The notes under the pieces are model-generated. The model made no database searches. It was given only the letters and a program-made list of their open reading frames with translations, and was not told the origin of the DNA. From assembly GCA_048058975.1 (NCBI GenBank), contig JBLLNP010000007.1, forward strand, positions 124,001 through 188,000: DNA of 64,000 nucleotides, given 5' to 3'. Below, one piece after another: positions 49,684-58,438 of this stretch; the stretch's first letter is position 1, and every line of letters starts with the position of its first letter. The stretch is from RHLJ01 sp048058975. GTDB taxonomy: Bacteria > Bacteroidota > Rhodothermia > Balneolales > Balneolaceae. A program made the translations under genes and the position numbers.

Positions 49684-52098
49684 TTAAAAATCACAATACA
49701 ACATCGGACCGGAGCCAATGGGCGAACCGGGAGGAGGAGATAGCGTTCCTGGCGCTTTAAACTCTTCCGGGTCGTCTAAATACGCATCGATCATGGCTGC
49801 CGACTGCATAACAATTGGGCTATCTTCCATTTCATCAAGCATTTCTTCCAGCTCGGTAAGTTTTCCAAACACAATCGCTTTTGTAAGTGGATTAGACTGA
49901 CCAGATGCGTGTAGTTGAATTAAATTCACAACCACTAAGTGGTTTACTACCTTTTGTATGGCGTCATGATAATCATCTCCAAAACTTTTGCCCCACGAAG
50001 CTTCAATCAACTCATCGATAGTTTCTTCCAGGCTTAGATTGTTATCTCTTGCTCCATATTCCACCAATCGGTTTGCTCTTTGTGGATTAAGGATTAAGCT
50101 GATGGGTAAATCGGCTGCTGTTTGCGCAATTCCAAGGGCATCCAATGACGGCCCGGTATTTCCCCTGAAGAGTTCGCGTGTTGATGAAATGCCCGCAGGT
50201 CGAGTGGGTATCAAGTCCAGAATGTTTTCGGGAAGTGCCAATACCTTTGGATCTATAGCCTTCAGCATTTCCTGAAGCGCCTTTCGCTGGGTTCTTGCAT
50301 CAACAATTTCAGGAGTTGGTTGATTGTCGCCGCGAAGTTTGTAGGTGTAATCCAGTCCACCAATCAATTTCACCGTCCCTTCAAGCTGATATCGATGGAA
50401 TAAATATATTGGAACCAGCACATCCTCCAGATAGGTCATTGGCGTTCCCATTGGAATGTTCGCTTCCCCAAAGTTATCCAGTGCAATTTTGCGCACTTCC
50501 AAAATGTGAGATAATTGAGAAGCCGGGTCGTTGCCGTATTCCCAAAGGTGAGCATACGGATGCGCTCCGCCTTGTGGTCGGGCATCGCTGTCTGAAATGT
50601 ATTTCAATCCTTCAGAATGAGCATTTTCAAGAATCTCATTAAGCGCTTCAGCCTCATTGGTTCCATCCGGGAAATCCTGATATCCAAAGGCGATGGTCAC
50701 CTTATCCCAATCGCCTATTCCCACATCATAGGCATCATCAAGATTTAACTCTCCATTAACGATATCTACTTTAGGGTGAGGATAATCCATCACAGAAGCA
50801 CGGTCGTTTACGCTTGCAGCAAAGTTGTGATAGATACCCAAAGTATGACCAATTTCGTGAGCAGATAATTGCCTGATTCTGGCCAACGCCATTTCCAGCA
50901 TTCTTGGATCTTCTTCCGTTCCTTCTTCGAATGGAGCAAGTAATCCAGTCGCAATCATATAATCCTGCCGAACCCTTAAAGAACCAAGCAGCACATTTCC
51001 TTTGATAATTTCACCAGTTCTTGGATCTACAACCGAACCGCCATACGACCAGCCCCGTGTAGACCGATGAACCCAGTTGATCACATTATATCTAATGTCT
51101 AATGGATGAGCATCATCCGGAAGTACCTTTACCTGAAATGCATCTTTATATCCGGCAGCTTCGAAGGCTTGATTCCACCAACGCCCCCCCTCAAGTAGCG
51201 CACTTCGAACCGGCTCCGGAGTTCCATTATCCAAATAGTAAATGATCGGCTCAACGGCTTCGCTCACCTTTGCTTCAGGGTTTTTCTTTTCAAGACGATG
51301 CCGGTTTATAAACCGAATAGTCATTGGTTCGTCTATGGGAGAAGCATAATCCATAAAAGAAGTGGCGTAATATCCTCCGCGAGGATCGTACATTCTTGGC
51401 TTATATTTATCATCCGGAAGCTCTACAAAAGAATGGTGCTGACGAACGGTTATTGATTCAGGTGATGGAACTACCGAACGAACCTGGCCCCCAGGATTAC
51501 TTCCTCCAAAGGTAAGCATCGTTTCAAACTCAGAGTTTTTTGGAAAGTTAAACGTTCCTTCTGCATACAAAGTCGATCGGTTTTTGTCGAGGCTGTAGCT
51601 GCCTTCACCTTGTCTTCGAAGTCGGTCTGTAACACCATGTGCATCCCTGATCAGAAATGGGGTTAGGTCAATCAGGTAACTTCCATTTTCTGTCGCTTCT
51701 ATTTTGAACGCATGTAATACTGAAGATGCGAAAGCCTCACGCACTGATTTTTTTTCGAGCTCATTATCAGAACGGGCTATGTAATCCAGATTAGGCTGAA
51801 TCATGAAGAGCTTTGGTCCGCGCTTCTCGAAATAGACAACTCTTTGTCCGCCTTGTTGACTTCTGTCCAGACCAATATCATTTGATCCAACCCCGGCTGC
51901 CAGATAATTGGCGTATAAAAATTCTTTATTCAGGTCATCCACTTTCAACCAAAGCTGGTCGTTGGCTTCATCATAATAGTAATCAAAGAAGCCCTTAGTG
52001 ACCTCCAATCCCTTTGTTTTTTCTTTGATTGTTGGAGTTTGAGCTGCCAGGTTTATTGAAATGGCAACAAACAGTACCAGTGAAATAGCTCTTTTCAT
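49684..52098 (-). CDS. Exported zinc metalloprotease (DUF5117/DUF5118 type)
   Basis: An 804-residue exported protease with a signal peptide (MKRAISLVLFVAISINLAAQ). The central zinc motif is HEIGHTLGIYHNF (about residues 411-423), that is HExxHxxGxxH, followed by ASVNDRASVMDYPHPKVDI with the SVMDY Met-turn. The N-terminal part (about 25-270, LWLKVDDLNKEFLYANYLAAGVGSNDIGLDRSQQG) and the C-terminal helical part are those of the DUF5117/DUF4953-type family found widely in Bacteroidota and Rhodothermota. Substrates are unknown, probably extracellular protein or peptides. It ends in PPPGSPIGSGPMLYCDF without a T9SS domain. Confidence 0.88.
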   Translation of the reverse strand: MKRAISLVLFVAISINLAAQTPTIKEKTKGLEVTKGFFDYYYDEANDQLWLKVDDLNKEFLYANYLAAGVGSNDIGLDRSQQGGQRVVYFEKRGPKLFMIQPNLDYIARSDNELEKKSVREAFASSVLHAFKIEATENGSYLIDLTPFLIRDAHGVTDRLRRQGEGSYSLDKNRSTLYAEGTFNFPKNSEFETMLTFGGSNPGGQVRSVVPSPESITVRQHHSFVELPDDKYKPRMYDPRGGYYATSFMDYASPIDEPMTIRFINRHRLEKKNPEAKVSEAVEPIIYYLDNGTPEPVRSALLEGGRWWNQAFEAAGYKDAFQVKVLPDDAHPLDIRYNVINWVHRSTRGWSYGGSVVDPRTGEIIKGNVLLGSLRVRQDYMIATGLLAPFEEGTEEDPRMLEMALARIRQLSAHEIGHTLGIYHNFAASVNDRASVMDYPHPKVDIVNGELNLDDAYDVGIGDWDKVTIAFGYQDFPDGTNEAEALNEILENAHSEGLKYISDSDARPQGGAHPYAHLWEYGNDPASQLSHILEVRKIALDNFGEANIPMGTPMTYLEDVLVPIYLFHRYQLEGTVKLIGGLDYTYKLRGDNQPTPEIVDARTQRKALQEMLKAIDPKVLALPENILDLIPTRPAGISSTRELFRGNTGPSLDALGIAQTAADLPISLILNPQRANRLVEYGARDNNLSLEETIDELIEASWGKSFGDDYHDAIQKVVNHLVVVNLIQLHASGQSNPLTKAIVFGKLTELEEMLDEMEDSPIVMQSAAMIDAYLDDPEEFKAPGTLSPPPGSPIGSGPMLYCDF

Positions 52099-52300
52099 GA
52101 GTTCTTGTAGTTGAGTTTTAAATAGAACTACAAGAAAACAGTTTTTTATGGGATTTAAAATGGGAAGTAGGAGTTTTTACATGTGCTATGTTGATATAGC
52201 GCTAATAGTATCTATAGTTTACTATCCTTATTTTGGTTTATGTAATTGATAACATGAAATATGACTAATTTTAATTTTTGACTCTACATTTATAGATAAA

Positions 52301-52924
52301 ATGTTTTTTAAAAATGGTGATAACCATGCTCATAAAGGCATGAATAGTTTTAAATCTGGTGATTTTCAAAAAGCAATTAGAGAGTTCAATTTGGCTTTAA
52401 AAAAGGGGGTTCGAGATTTTGGGAAGCATGAAATTTTTACTGCAATAGGTAACTCATATGAGCGCTTAGAATTATTTGAGCAAGCCGTAATTGCTCATAA
52501 AAAATCGATTAAGATAAAACCAGACTATTATAAAGCATGGGCTAATCTTGGGGTTACTTACCGCAGGAAAGGAGATTTTAAAGACGCTGTAAGTTGCTAC
52601 AAAAAGTGCCTCGAATTAAACCCTAATTATGCTGAGGTTTATACAAACTTAGGAGCTATTTATATTTTTAAAAATAAACCTAAAAAAGCCTGTGAAAACC
52701 TTTACAGAGCTAAAGAATTAGACCCCTCAATTCAAATTACTTACGGAAACCTTGCATTGGCTTTAGCTATGTTAGGAAAATTTGATGAAGCAGAGGCTGA
52801 ACTGAAACAAGCTATTATACTAGGCAATAAGGAATGGAAAAGCATAAAAGATAGAATCAATTATCTGCGAGAATTCCCTTATCTAAATATTGATCCGAAT
52901 TCTTTTAATATTTTTGAAAACTAA
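52301..52924 (+). CDS. Tetratricopeptide-repeat protein
   Basis: A 207-residue protein, AT-rich, made almost wholly of TPR units: NSFKSGDFQKAIREFNLALKKG, EIFTAIGNSYERLELFEQAVIAHKKSIKIKPDYYKAWANLGVTYRRKGDFKDAVSCYKKCLELNPNYAEVYTNLGAIYIFKNKPKKACENLYRAKELDPSIQITYGNLALALAMLGKFDEAEAELKQAIIL, about five units at residues 10-185. There is no signal sequence, so it should be cytosolic. Function unknown; such proteins act as scaffolds. Its stop overlaps the stop of the convergent symporter gene by 4 bases. No operon partner. Confidence 0.75.
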   Translation: MFFKNGDNHAHKGMNSFKSGDFQKAIREFNLALKKGVRDFGKHEIFTAIGNSYERLELFEQAVIAHKKSIKIKPDYYKAWANLGVTYRRKGDFKDAVSCYKKCLELNPNYAEVYTNLGAIYIFKNKPKKACENLYRAKELDPSIQITYGNLALALAMLGKFDEAEAELKQAIILGNKEWKSIKDRINYLREFPYLNIDPNSFNIFEN

Positions 52925-54297
52925 AGAATCTCTTTCTTCTCCATCCTTGCAAAGTAATCTCTGGCTGCTTCCATCACTTTTGGAGAGAGAAGCAGAGCAA
53001 CCGTCATGGTAGGGATTGCCATGACCGCATACATGCCATCAATCAGATTTATGATTGCAGAAATACTTGCGGTAGCTCCCAGTAAAATGGAGCCTACGTA
53101 AAAGAGGTTGTACCACTTTTGGCGGGAAGCTCCGGCCAGGAAGCCAAGACATTTGGTTCCATAATAAGAATAGGTAAATAGCGAACTACCGGCAAAAACA
53201 GTCACACTTATCATAAGTAAGTAGATTCCGATTGGTCCCAGAGCTTCTTCAAAGGCTGCAGCTGTGAGAGTGATTCCATTTTCATCTCCGGTTTTCCATA
53301 CATCGGTAACCAGAATAGCCAAAGCTGTCATAGTACAAACCACAATCGTGTCAATGAATGGTCCCATCATGGCTACCAATCCTTCGCGAACCGGTTCTTT
53401 GGTTTTCGCTGCTCCATGAGCAAGAGTAGCGGTGCCAATTCCCGCTTCGTTAGAGAATGCGGCTCTTCGAACCCCCAAAATGATAAGCGCTCCCACTGCT
53501 CCACCCATGGCAGCATCAGCTGTAAATGCATCCTTAACAATCATCACTAAATACTCGCCCAATACATCGAAATGTATTCCAAGGATGACTAGTACACATG
53601 CAGTATATAAGACCACCATCGATGGAACCATGCGGCTGGCTACTTTACCAATTCTCTTTATTCCTCCAAATATTACAGTGCCGACAATTAGTAGAATTAC
53701 TATTCCGGTAATTAAATCGGTACTGAAGTGATTGTTTGGATCAGCAAGCCCATTAGGCACTAAAATGATATCACGAATAGCCTGATTCAATTGATTTGCC
53801 TGAAACACCGGCAACGCACCAAACATACCCGCAACAGCAAACAATACGGCCAGTGGTTTCCATTTTTTCCCAAGGCCTTCCATGATCATGTACATGGTTC
53901 CACCCTGTATATCCCCGTTCGAATCTTTTCCACGATACATAATGGAAAGGGTACAGGTAAAGAACTTGGTTGCGATTCCTACTAAAGCACTCATCCACAT
54001 CCAGAAAACCGCGCCGGGGCCACCTGTCGCAATAGCCACAGCTACCCCGCTAATGTTTCCTAAACCAATTGTTGCCGCCAATGCACTGGACAGTGCCTCG
54101 AAGTGATTAATATCTCCCGGGTCGTTGGGGTCATCGTACTTTCCCCGAAGAATGTTTACGGCATGACCAAAATAACGATAGGGAGTCATGCGCGAATAAA
54201 TCATAAAATAGATTCCCCCACCACAGAGCAGAACTACAAGGGGAGTGCCCCACATGAATGAAGAAAAAGCGGATAAAATATTCTCTAAAGTTTCCAG
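52921..54297 (-). CDS. AGCS-family sodium:alanine/glycine symporter
   Basis: A transporter of about 450 residues with some ten membrane helices. Characteristic of the alanine-or-glycine:cation symporter family: FEALSSALAATIGLGNISGVAVAIATGGPGAVFWMWMSALVGIATKFFTCTLSIMYRG, and RRAAFSNEAGIGTATLAHGAAKTKEPVREGLVAMMGPFIDTIVVC (GxAGxGxAxxxHAAA-like). The first ATG at 54255 (MWGTPLVVLL) is downstream of what family members begin with. In-frame upstream codons from 54297 read LETLENILSAFSSFMWGTPL, the natural N-terminus, but contain no ATG, GTG or TTG. CTG 54297 or ATT are the only possible starts. Either a rare start is used or the ATG gives a shortened N-terminus. Confidence 0.85.
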   Translation of the reverse strand: METLENILSAFSSFMWGTPLVVLLCGGGIYFMIYSRMTPYRYFGHAVNILRGKYDDPNDPGDINHFEALSSALAATIGLGNISGVAVAIATGGPGAVFWMWMSALVGIATKFFTCTLSIMYRGKDSNGDIQGGTMYMIMEGLGKKWKPLAVLFAVAGMFGALPVFQANQLNQAIRDIILVPNGLADPNNHFSTDLITGIVILLIVGTVIFGGIKRIGKVASRMVPSMVVLYTACVLVILGIHFDVLGEYLVMIVKDAFTADAAMGGAVGALIILGVRRAAFSNEAGIGTATLAHGAAKTKEPVREGLVAMMGPFIDTIVVCTMTALAILVTDVWKTGDENGITLTAAAFEEALGPIGIYLLMISVTVFAGSSLFTYSYYGTKCLGFLAGASRQKWYNLFYVGSILLGATASISAIINLIDGMYAVMAIPTMTVALLLSPKVMEAARDYFARMEKKEIL

Positions 54298-54397
54298 GGC
54301 AACGGTGTTTGGTTATTATTTTAAGGGCTAATAATAATTCTTTTTTCTTCCGTCACCAACTCTGTGTTATAAGACGAGCTGAGATTTGAATAACTAC

Positions 54398-55072
54398 TTA
54401 CCCGATCCCGTAAAATTTCGCGATTCCATTAATTATAAATTGAACACCAATGGCCAAAGCAATAAAGCCCATCATTCGTGTAATTACCGTCATTCCTGAT
54501 TTACCGATGAGCTTATTAAGCCAGGGCGCTACCCGTAAAATTGCCCAGGCAAGTAGTGCCACAAGAAATACTGCTACTCCGTTGATGATATAATCCGTAA
54601 CACCCGAAGCCTGAGAGCCAAACCCAATTACAACAGCAATGCTTCCCGGACCCGACAATAGTGGCATTGCCAACGGGCTAAAAGAAATGTCCTGTTTTTC
54701 TTTTGCTGCTTCTTCGTCCTCATCGCTAAGTTTACGACCTCCGGTTTCCGGATTAAGCATAGAAAATCCTGCCCGCATAATTACCAAACCACCAGCAATT
54801 CGTATCCCCGGCAAACTAATACCAAAAAAACTGAGGATGTAGGTTCCTGCCAATAGAAATATGATTAACACAAAGAACATGTAAACACTTGCCTTTCTGG
54901 CTGTGCGCGCTTTTTCTTTATCTGATTCATCTTCTGTTAACGACATAAACACAGGCATTGCCGTTATGGGGTTCACCACTGAAAACAAAGATGAAAAACT
55001 GGCAAACAACAACGCCCCGGCACCCATTACTGTAGTTGAAAAGGGGATAATATCTTTCAAGAATTCTTCCAT
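54398..55072 (-). CDS. MarC-family integral membrane protein
   Basis: A 224-residue protein with about six helices: FASFSSLFSVVNPITAMPVFMSLTEDESDKEKARTARKASVYMFFVLIIFLLAGTYILSFFGISLPGIRIAGGLVIMRAGFSMLN is the MarC/UPF0056 signature, with NPITAMPVFM (about residues 35-44), and then SFSPLAMPLLSGPGSIAVVIGF (about 130-151). The family was once linked to antibiotic resistance but its function is unknown. There is an acidic cytosolic loop (SDEDEEAAKEKQ) between helices. It is divergent from the GAF gene. Confidence 0.9.
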   Translation of the reverse strand: MEEFLKDIIPFSTTVMGAGALLFASFSSLFSVVNPITAMPVFMSLTEDESDKEKARTARKASVYMFFVLIIFLLAGTYILSFFGISLPGIRIAGGLVIMRAGFSMLNPETGGRKLSDEDEEAAKEKQDISFSPLAMPLLSGPGSIAVVIGFGSQASGVTDYIINGVAVFLVALLAWAILRVAPWLNKLIGKSGMTVITRMMGFIALAIGVQFIINGIAKFYGIG

Positions 55073-55191
55073 AATTCAAAGATAAGGAAGCTTTTTTGGA
55101 TTTCTATGCTGTTCGTCTGTGCTTTTTTAAAAGCTTAACTTTATTTACTCAACTATTCTTTTATTTTCGGGTTCAATTAATTCATTTTGAA

Positions 55192-55668
55192 ATGACTACT
55201 ACTGAAACAATTACACTAAGAGAAAAACTGGTATCAGCTACCGAAGATATTTTAAACCGTGATGTAACCAGAAATGAAAAGCTTTTTGCTGTTTGTGAGT
55301 TACTTGCAGATGAAGTGCCAACCTTTAATTGGGTAGGGTTTTACCTGGTTGATCCTGAAGCCGACCGTGAACTTGTATTAGGCCCTTTTGTTGGAGCAAG
55401 TACCGATCACACCCGCATTCCTTTCGGAAAAGGAATTTGCGGTCAGGTAGCCCTTTCTCATGAGACTTTTGTTGCTCAGGATGTGCATGCCGAGGAAAAC
55501 TATCTGTCCTGCAGTATTGATGTACAGTCAGAAATTGTAGTTCCAATTATGGTGGGGGATGAGTTTGTGGCACAATTGGATATCGATTCTCATACAAAAA
55601 ACTCTATTACCGATGAGCAGCGGGAAACTCTTGAAGATATCTGTGATTTACTTGGCGATGAATTTTAA
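55192..55668 (+). CDS. GAF-domain protein, probable free methionine-(R)-sulfoxide reductase
   Basis: A 158-residue protein that is a single GAF domain. Start ATG 55192 (MTTTETITLREKLVSATEDILNRD); a TTG at 55096 would add 32 hydrophobic, unlike-family residues. The segment FVGASTDHTRIPFGKGICGQVALSHETFVAQDVHAEENYLSCSIDVQSEIVVPIMVGDEFVAQLDIDSH matches free methionine-(R)-sulfoxide reductases (fRMsr/YebR), which repair free Met-R-sulfoxide. Two Cys, in GICG and LSCS, sit where the reductase has catalytic/resolving Cys; the third Cys of the E. coli enzyme is not evident. A reduced-Cys chemistry variant or a plain sensory GAF remains possible. Confidence 0.8.
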   Translation: MTTTETITLREKLVSATEDILNRDVTRNEKLFAVCELLADEVPTFNWVGFYLVDPEADRELVLGPFVGASTDHTRIPFGKGICGQVALSHETFVAQDVHAEENYLSCSIDVQSEIVVPIMVGDEFVAQLDIDSHTKNSITDEQRETLEDICDLLGDEF

Positions 55669-55685
55669 TTCAACTTTCTGATACG

Positions 55686-56038
55686 ATGAGTTCCTATGCA
55701 CTAACCGACGAGACGGCAATTGACATACTAATTTTTTGGATTGAGAGTACTGATGGAAGCATCTCTTTTCTGAACAAGGCGCAGTAAAAAGGGTGCTTTC
55801 AAACATGAAATACACCCTTGATACGTATCATAAAACAATGAGCCAGATTGCCGCAATGAGTACGGCCCACATGAACGAAATGATTGAAGAGGCTATCGTT
55901 TATATCCGGTCTAATTTCAGCGATGACGGCCAACGGCTCACTTATTCTCTGTTGGATACCATTGCTCATTGTGAAGGCCAAGCTCCTACTGCCGTAAAAG
56001 AAAAACTGGCCCGACTCCAAAATGAGTGGGGCGTTTAG
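55686..56038 (+). pseudogene. TerB-like small helical protein gene with a one-base frameshift
   Basis: The first frame from ATG 55686 reads MSSYALTDETAIDILIFWIESTDGSISF and stops at TAA 55785-55787. In another frame, sequence from 55772 continues without stop as EQGAVKRVLSNMKYTLDTYHKTMSQIAAMSTAHMNEMIEEAIVYIRSNF to GQAPTAVKEKLARLQNEWGV. Joined, this gives about 117 residues with the helical, two-half pattern of TerB-like domains (I-D-I-L-I-F-W-I-E-S-T-D-G, and L-L-D-T-I-A-H-C-E-G). A single missing base near 55765-55772 explains the break. The second part alone would begin with GTG 55793 or ATG 55805, but the join looks better. It ends next to the stop of the convergent DUF6174-like gene. Confidence 0.65.
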
Positions 56039-56533
56039 CTACTTATTTGTAAGCGTTAGTACTTGATAGTTGCTAATAAGATGGCTTACCTCATCATCAA
56101 TTGCGTCTTTTAGGTAATCGATAGATACTTGTTTTGGATAACCTCTGTCATTGTCATAGCTTCCTTCCATCTCGTCTGCTATCATTGCCGCTTCTTCTAG
56201 CTCTTCAAATAGCTCATCGATGGTTAAAAATAGCGTAGGATATAGATCTAAAAGCTTTTCATCCCCATTTTCGGTTTCTATAGTGGCATCTTCTCCTGTT
56301 TCAGGATTTACTACTGCATAAACAGTATCGGCAAAAACCTGAATTTTAACTTCCCCAAAATACGCACAAAAACAAGATTGACGGTAATTGAAAGAGTAGT
56401 CTGGTGTTTTAGTTTTTTGCCAGGTTTCTTTGGCTTTTTCAAGCTTACGAAGTTCTGCGTTTGAAACGCCATCACGGTCGCATGCGGAAAATAATAAAAG
56501 GGCAAATAGTGGGATAAGAATACTTTTTTTCAT
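56039..56533 (-). CDS. DUF6174-like lipoprotein
   Basis: A 164-residue protein with a lipoprotein signal (MKKSILIPLFALLLFSACDRDG; lipid Cys at about residue 18). The mature part has KAKETWQKTKTPDYSFNYRQSCFCAYFGEVKIQVFADTVYAVVNPETGEDA, where the pattern W-x5-P-D-Y-S-F-x-Y-x-x-x-C-F-C is that of DUF6174 domain proteins, unknown in function. It continues with acidic helices (LTIDELFEELEEAAMIADEMEGSYDNDRGYPKQVSIDYLKDAIDDEVSH). It is likely anchored in the outer membrane. It is convergent with the TerB-like gene. Confidence 0.72.
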   Translation of the reverse strand: MKKSILIPLFALLLFSACDRDGVSNAELRKLEKAKETWQKTKTPDYSFNYRQSCFCAYFGEVKIQVFADTVYAVVNPETGEDATIETENGDEKLLDLYPTLFLTIDELFEELEEAAMIADEMEGSYDNDRGYPKQVSIDYLKDAIDDEVSHLISNYQVLTLTNK

Positions 56534-56617
56534 AGAGTTTAAAATCGGTTGAGTTCGCCCAAATGAACTCTTTTTTCGGATTGTAAACTACTCGCATTTT
56601 GATGCTATGCGTTTTCC

Positions 56618-57586
56618 TTATGGAGTATTGGATGGACATGTATCACCTGAAATAATCCTGAAATCATTGATTTCGGATGGGCGGATAATCTTGGTAAAAC
56701 CTGTTCCACTACGATTGCCATACCATTCGTCTTCAATGGTTCCGGAAACAATAACGTAAAAATTCAAATTACCTGAACTTTCAAATTCCGCTGGAAAACC
56801 GCTTGCTTTAAGTAACTCTTCGAGATTGCCCTCAAATCTCCAACTTTCACTTTCATCGCATAGTTTAAAAGCAGAACCCCGAACACCTGTGGTAATCCCT
56901 GAATAGATGTTGAAGTTATCCGGCTTTTCCTGCCCCGTTGAAACCATTTGCAACTGAGATATGATGGCCATTAGGTTAGATTTATACCGCACTCCACTAT
57001 AGTTTTCCGGATTTGTATGGCTATAACTTCGATAATAATCTCCCAGACGAACCTGAGTATGTATCATCCATTGTGCGCTATCAGCTGCGCTTAATTCCTG
57101 AGCTGTGGAAGTATCCGGTATGGACCAGATATTTCTGCTTTCCAACGTGGAATATATTTTTCCCCAGTCTGGTTCTATTGCATAACCAGGTTTACAGTAT
57201 TCAAAATTTTCGGTTTGATAGATTTCTTTGCACTTTCCTTTTAAATACAGCTCCATATTTTCATGAGCACCCGACAAGTACATTGATCTTTTCCTAGACC
57301 AGAATAAGACGCTTTCTCCCTCTACTTTTCTTTTTACCGAGATCCTGTATAAATGAAATGGTTCAAAAGCTGAAGTTAGAGAAAACCTGAGCTCTTCTTT
57401 GACTTTTAATCCTGTCGAAGTAAGATCTCCCCACCCCAATGAGTCCGCAATTTCCTGAGGGAAGGCTGTATTAAGAGCTCTTGCCTGAGCTACAGAAAGG
57501 TCAATATAATCTGTCCCTGTAAGCTTATGAGAGGACTTACAGCCCGCAAGAAAAACAAGTATTGCAGCGATTAGTATTAACCTCAT
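56618..57586 (-). CDS. Hypothetical lipoprotein
   Basis: A 322-residue protein beginning MRLILIAAILVFLAGCKSSHKLTG, a lipoprotein signal with Cys at about residue 16. No known domain is recognised. It shows beta-like segments (LRFSLTSAFEPFHLYRISVKRKVEGESVLFWSRKRSMYLSG, LNFYVIVSGTIEDEWYG) with many aromatic residues, and several Cys (KCKEIYQTENFEYCKPGY; KLCDESESW; GDTCPSNTP) that could pair as disulfides. It lies ten bases downstream of the gene at 57596, on the same strand, so the two are likely in one operon. Confidence 0.55.
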   Translation of the reverse strand: MRLILIAAILVFLAGCKSSHKLTGTDYIDLSVAQARALNTAFPQEIADSLGWGDLTSTGLKVKEELRFSLTSAFEPFHLYRISVKRKVEGESVLFWSRKRSMYLSGAHENMELYLKGKCKEIYQTENFEYCKPGYAIEPDWGKIYSTLESRNIWSIPDTSTAQELSAADSAQWMIHTQVRLGDYYRSYSHTNPENYSGVRYKSNLMAIISQLQMVSTGQEKPDNFNIYSGITTGVRGSAFKLCDESESWRFEGNLEELLKASGFPAEFESSGNLNFYVIVSGTIEDEWYGNRSGTGFTKIIRPSEINDFRIISGDTCPSNTP

Positions 57587-57595
57587 GGGTTGGCC

Positions 57596-58276
57596 CTACT
57601 CACTAAGGCCCAAATCAGAAATATGCAGGTTTACCGCGTGGTTTACTCTTAATCCAAATAAGCCGTTTGTTTTCAGTTCTCGTGAACCCAGCATAGCCAC
57701 TTCTTCACCATTTATATAAAAGTGGATCATTCCCACCATTACATTTACTGAGAGTGTGTTTAGTACTGAGGATTCTGATTCCTCCGTATATCTTACAATG
57801 GCATCCGAAGCTGTCCACTCTTTAAGTGTTTCTGTTTCCTCTCCCTTTCTGGCTTTGACTAAAAAATCTCCGGTATTCCGAATAAGAAAATAAAGGTACT
57901 CCTGATCTTCTTCGTGCAAGTTACTTCCGCCAAAGAATACACCAAAGCCTTCTCTGTCTCTTCCCTTAGTATCAAAAAGGTAAATAGATGCATTAAGTGT
58001 GTACCCACCTTCAGCTTTATTTTCGGGATGCCAAAAAATAGCTCTCGGGCCGGTTGTTACATGCCAGCCGGGAGTCATATTCACAAAATAGATGTCTCCG
58101 GAATCTGGCTCAGAACTTATAACCAGATTTTCCATTGGCCTGTCTAAACGAACTTCCCAACCTTCCGGTACTTTCAAATTTTCACCTTGAGGGGTTTTTG
58201 GGTCAGGCATTCCCTGGGCTAAAAGTGCTGAAGAAGCGAATACGAGTAGGATTAAAAGTCCTGTAATTTTTTTCAT
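57596..58276 (-). CDS. Exported concanavalin/DUF1080-like protein
   Basis: A 226-residue protein with a signal peptide (MKKITGLLILLVFASSALLAQG). The mature part, GWEVRLDRPMENLVISSEPDSGDIYFVNMTPGWHVTTGPRAIFWHPENKAEGGYTLNASIYLFDTKGRDREGFGVFFGGSNLHEEDQEYLYFLIRNTGDFLVKARKGEETETLKEW, has the strand pattern and the reading YLYFLIRNTGDFLVK of a beta-jellyroll (LamG/DUF1080-like) fold. Such domains bind sugars or cleave glycosides, but catalytic residues cannot be named here. It precedes the lipoprotein gene at 57586 by nine bases. Divergent from the cytidylate-kinase-like gene at 58439. Confidence 0.6.
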   Translation of the reverse strand: MKKITGLLILLVFASSALLAQGMPDPKTPQGENLKVPEGWEVRLDRPMENLVISSEPDSGDIYFVNMTPGWHVTTGPRAIFWHPENKAEGGYTLNASIYLFDTKGRDREGFGVFFGGSNLHEEDQEYLYFLIRNTGDFLVKARKGEETETLKEWTASDAIVRYTEESESSVLNTLSVNVMVGMIHFYINGEEVAMLGSRELKTNGLFGLRVNHAVNLHISDLGLSE

Positions 58277-58385
58277 GATAAACTCCGTGAATTAAACACC
58301 CCAATTTCTATACCCTAAAGAAGGGATGCAAACGATATTTTTTGTGTTAACTGGTTCATTTTCTCTTCACAAAAGTTTGTTTCTA

Positions 58386-58393
58386 TACCTTTG
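58386..58393 (+). promoter_or_regulatory. Candidate -7 promoter element before the cytidylate-kinase-like gene
   Basis: TACCTTTG matches the TAnnTTTG -7 consensus, 45 bases before the ATG. The -33 TTG partner is not clear at the usual distance, so it is moderate evidence only. Confidence 0.42.
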
Positions 58394-58426
58394 CACTGGT
58401 AGCTCCAAAAAAATCGGTTTTTAAAA

Positions 58427-58433
58427 AAGGAGG
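58427..58433 (+). promoter_or_regulatory. Strong Shine-Dalgarno site for the cytidylate-kinase-like gene
   Basis: AAGGAGG five bases before the ATG at 58439 is a full anti-Shine-Dalgarno match, unusual in this window where most genes have weak or no such site. It fixes the start codon. Confidence 0.75.
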
Positions 58434-58438
58434 CCACT

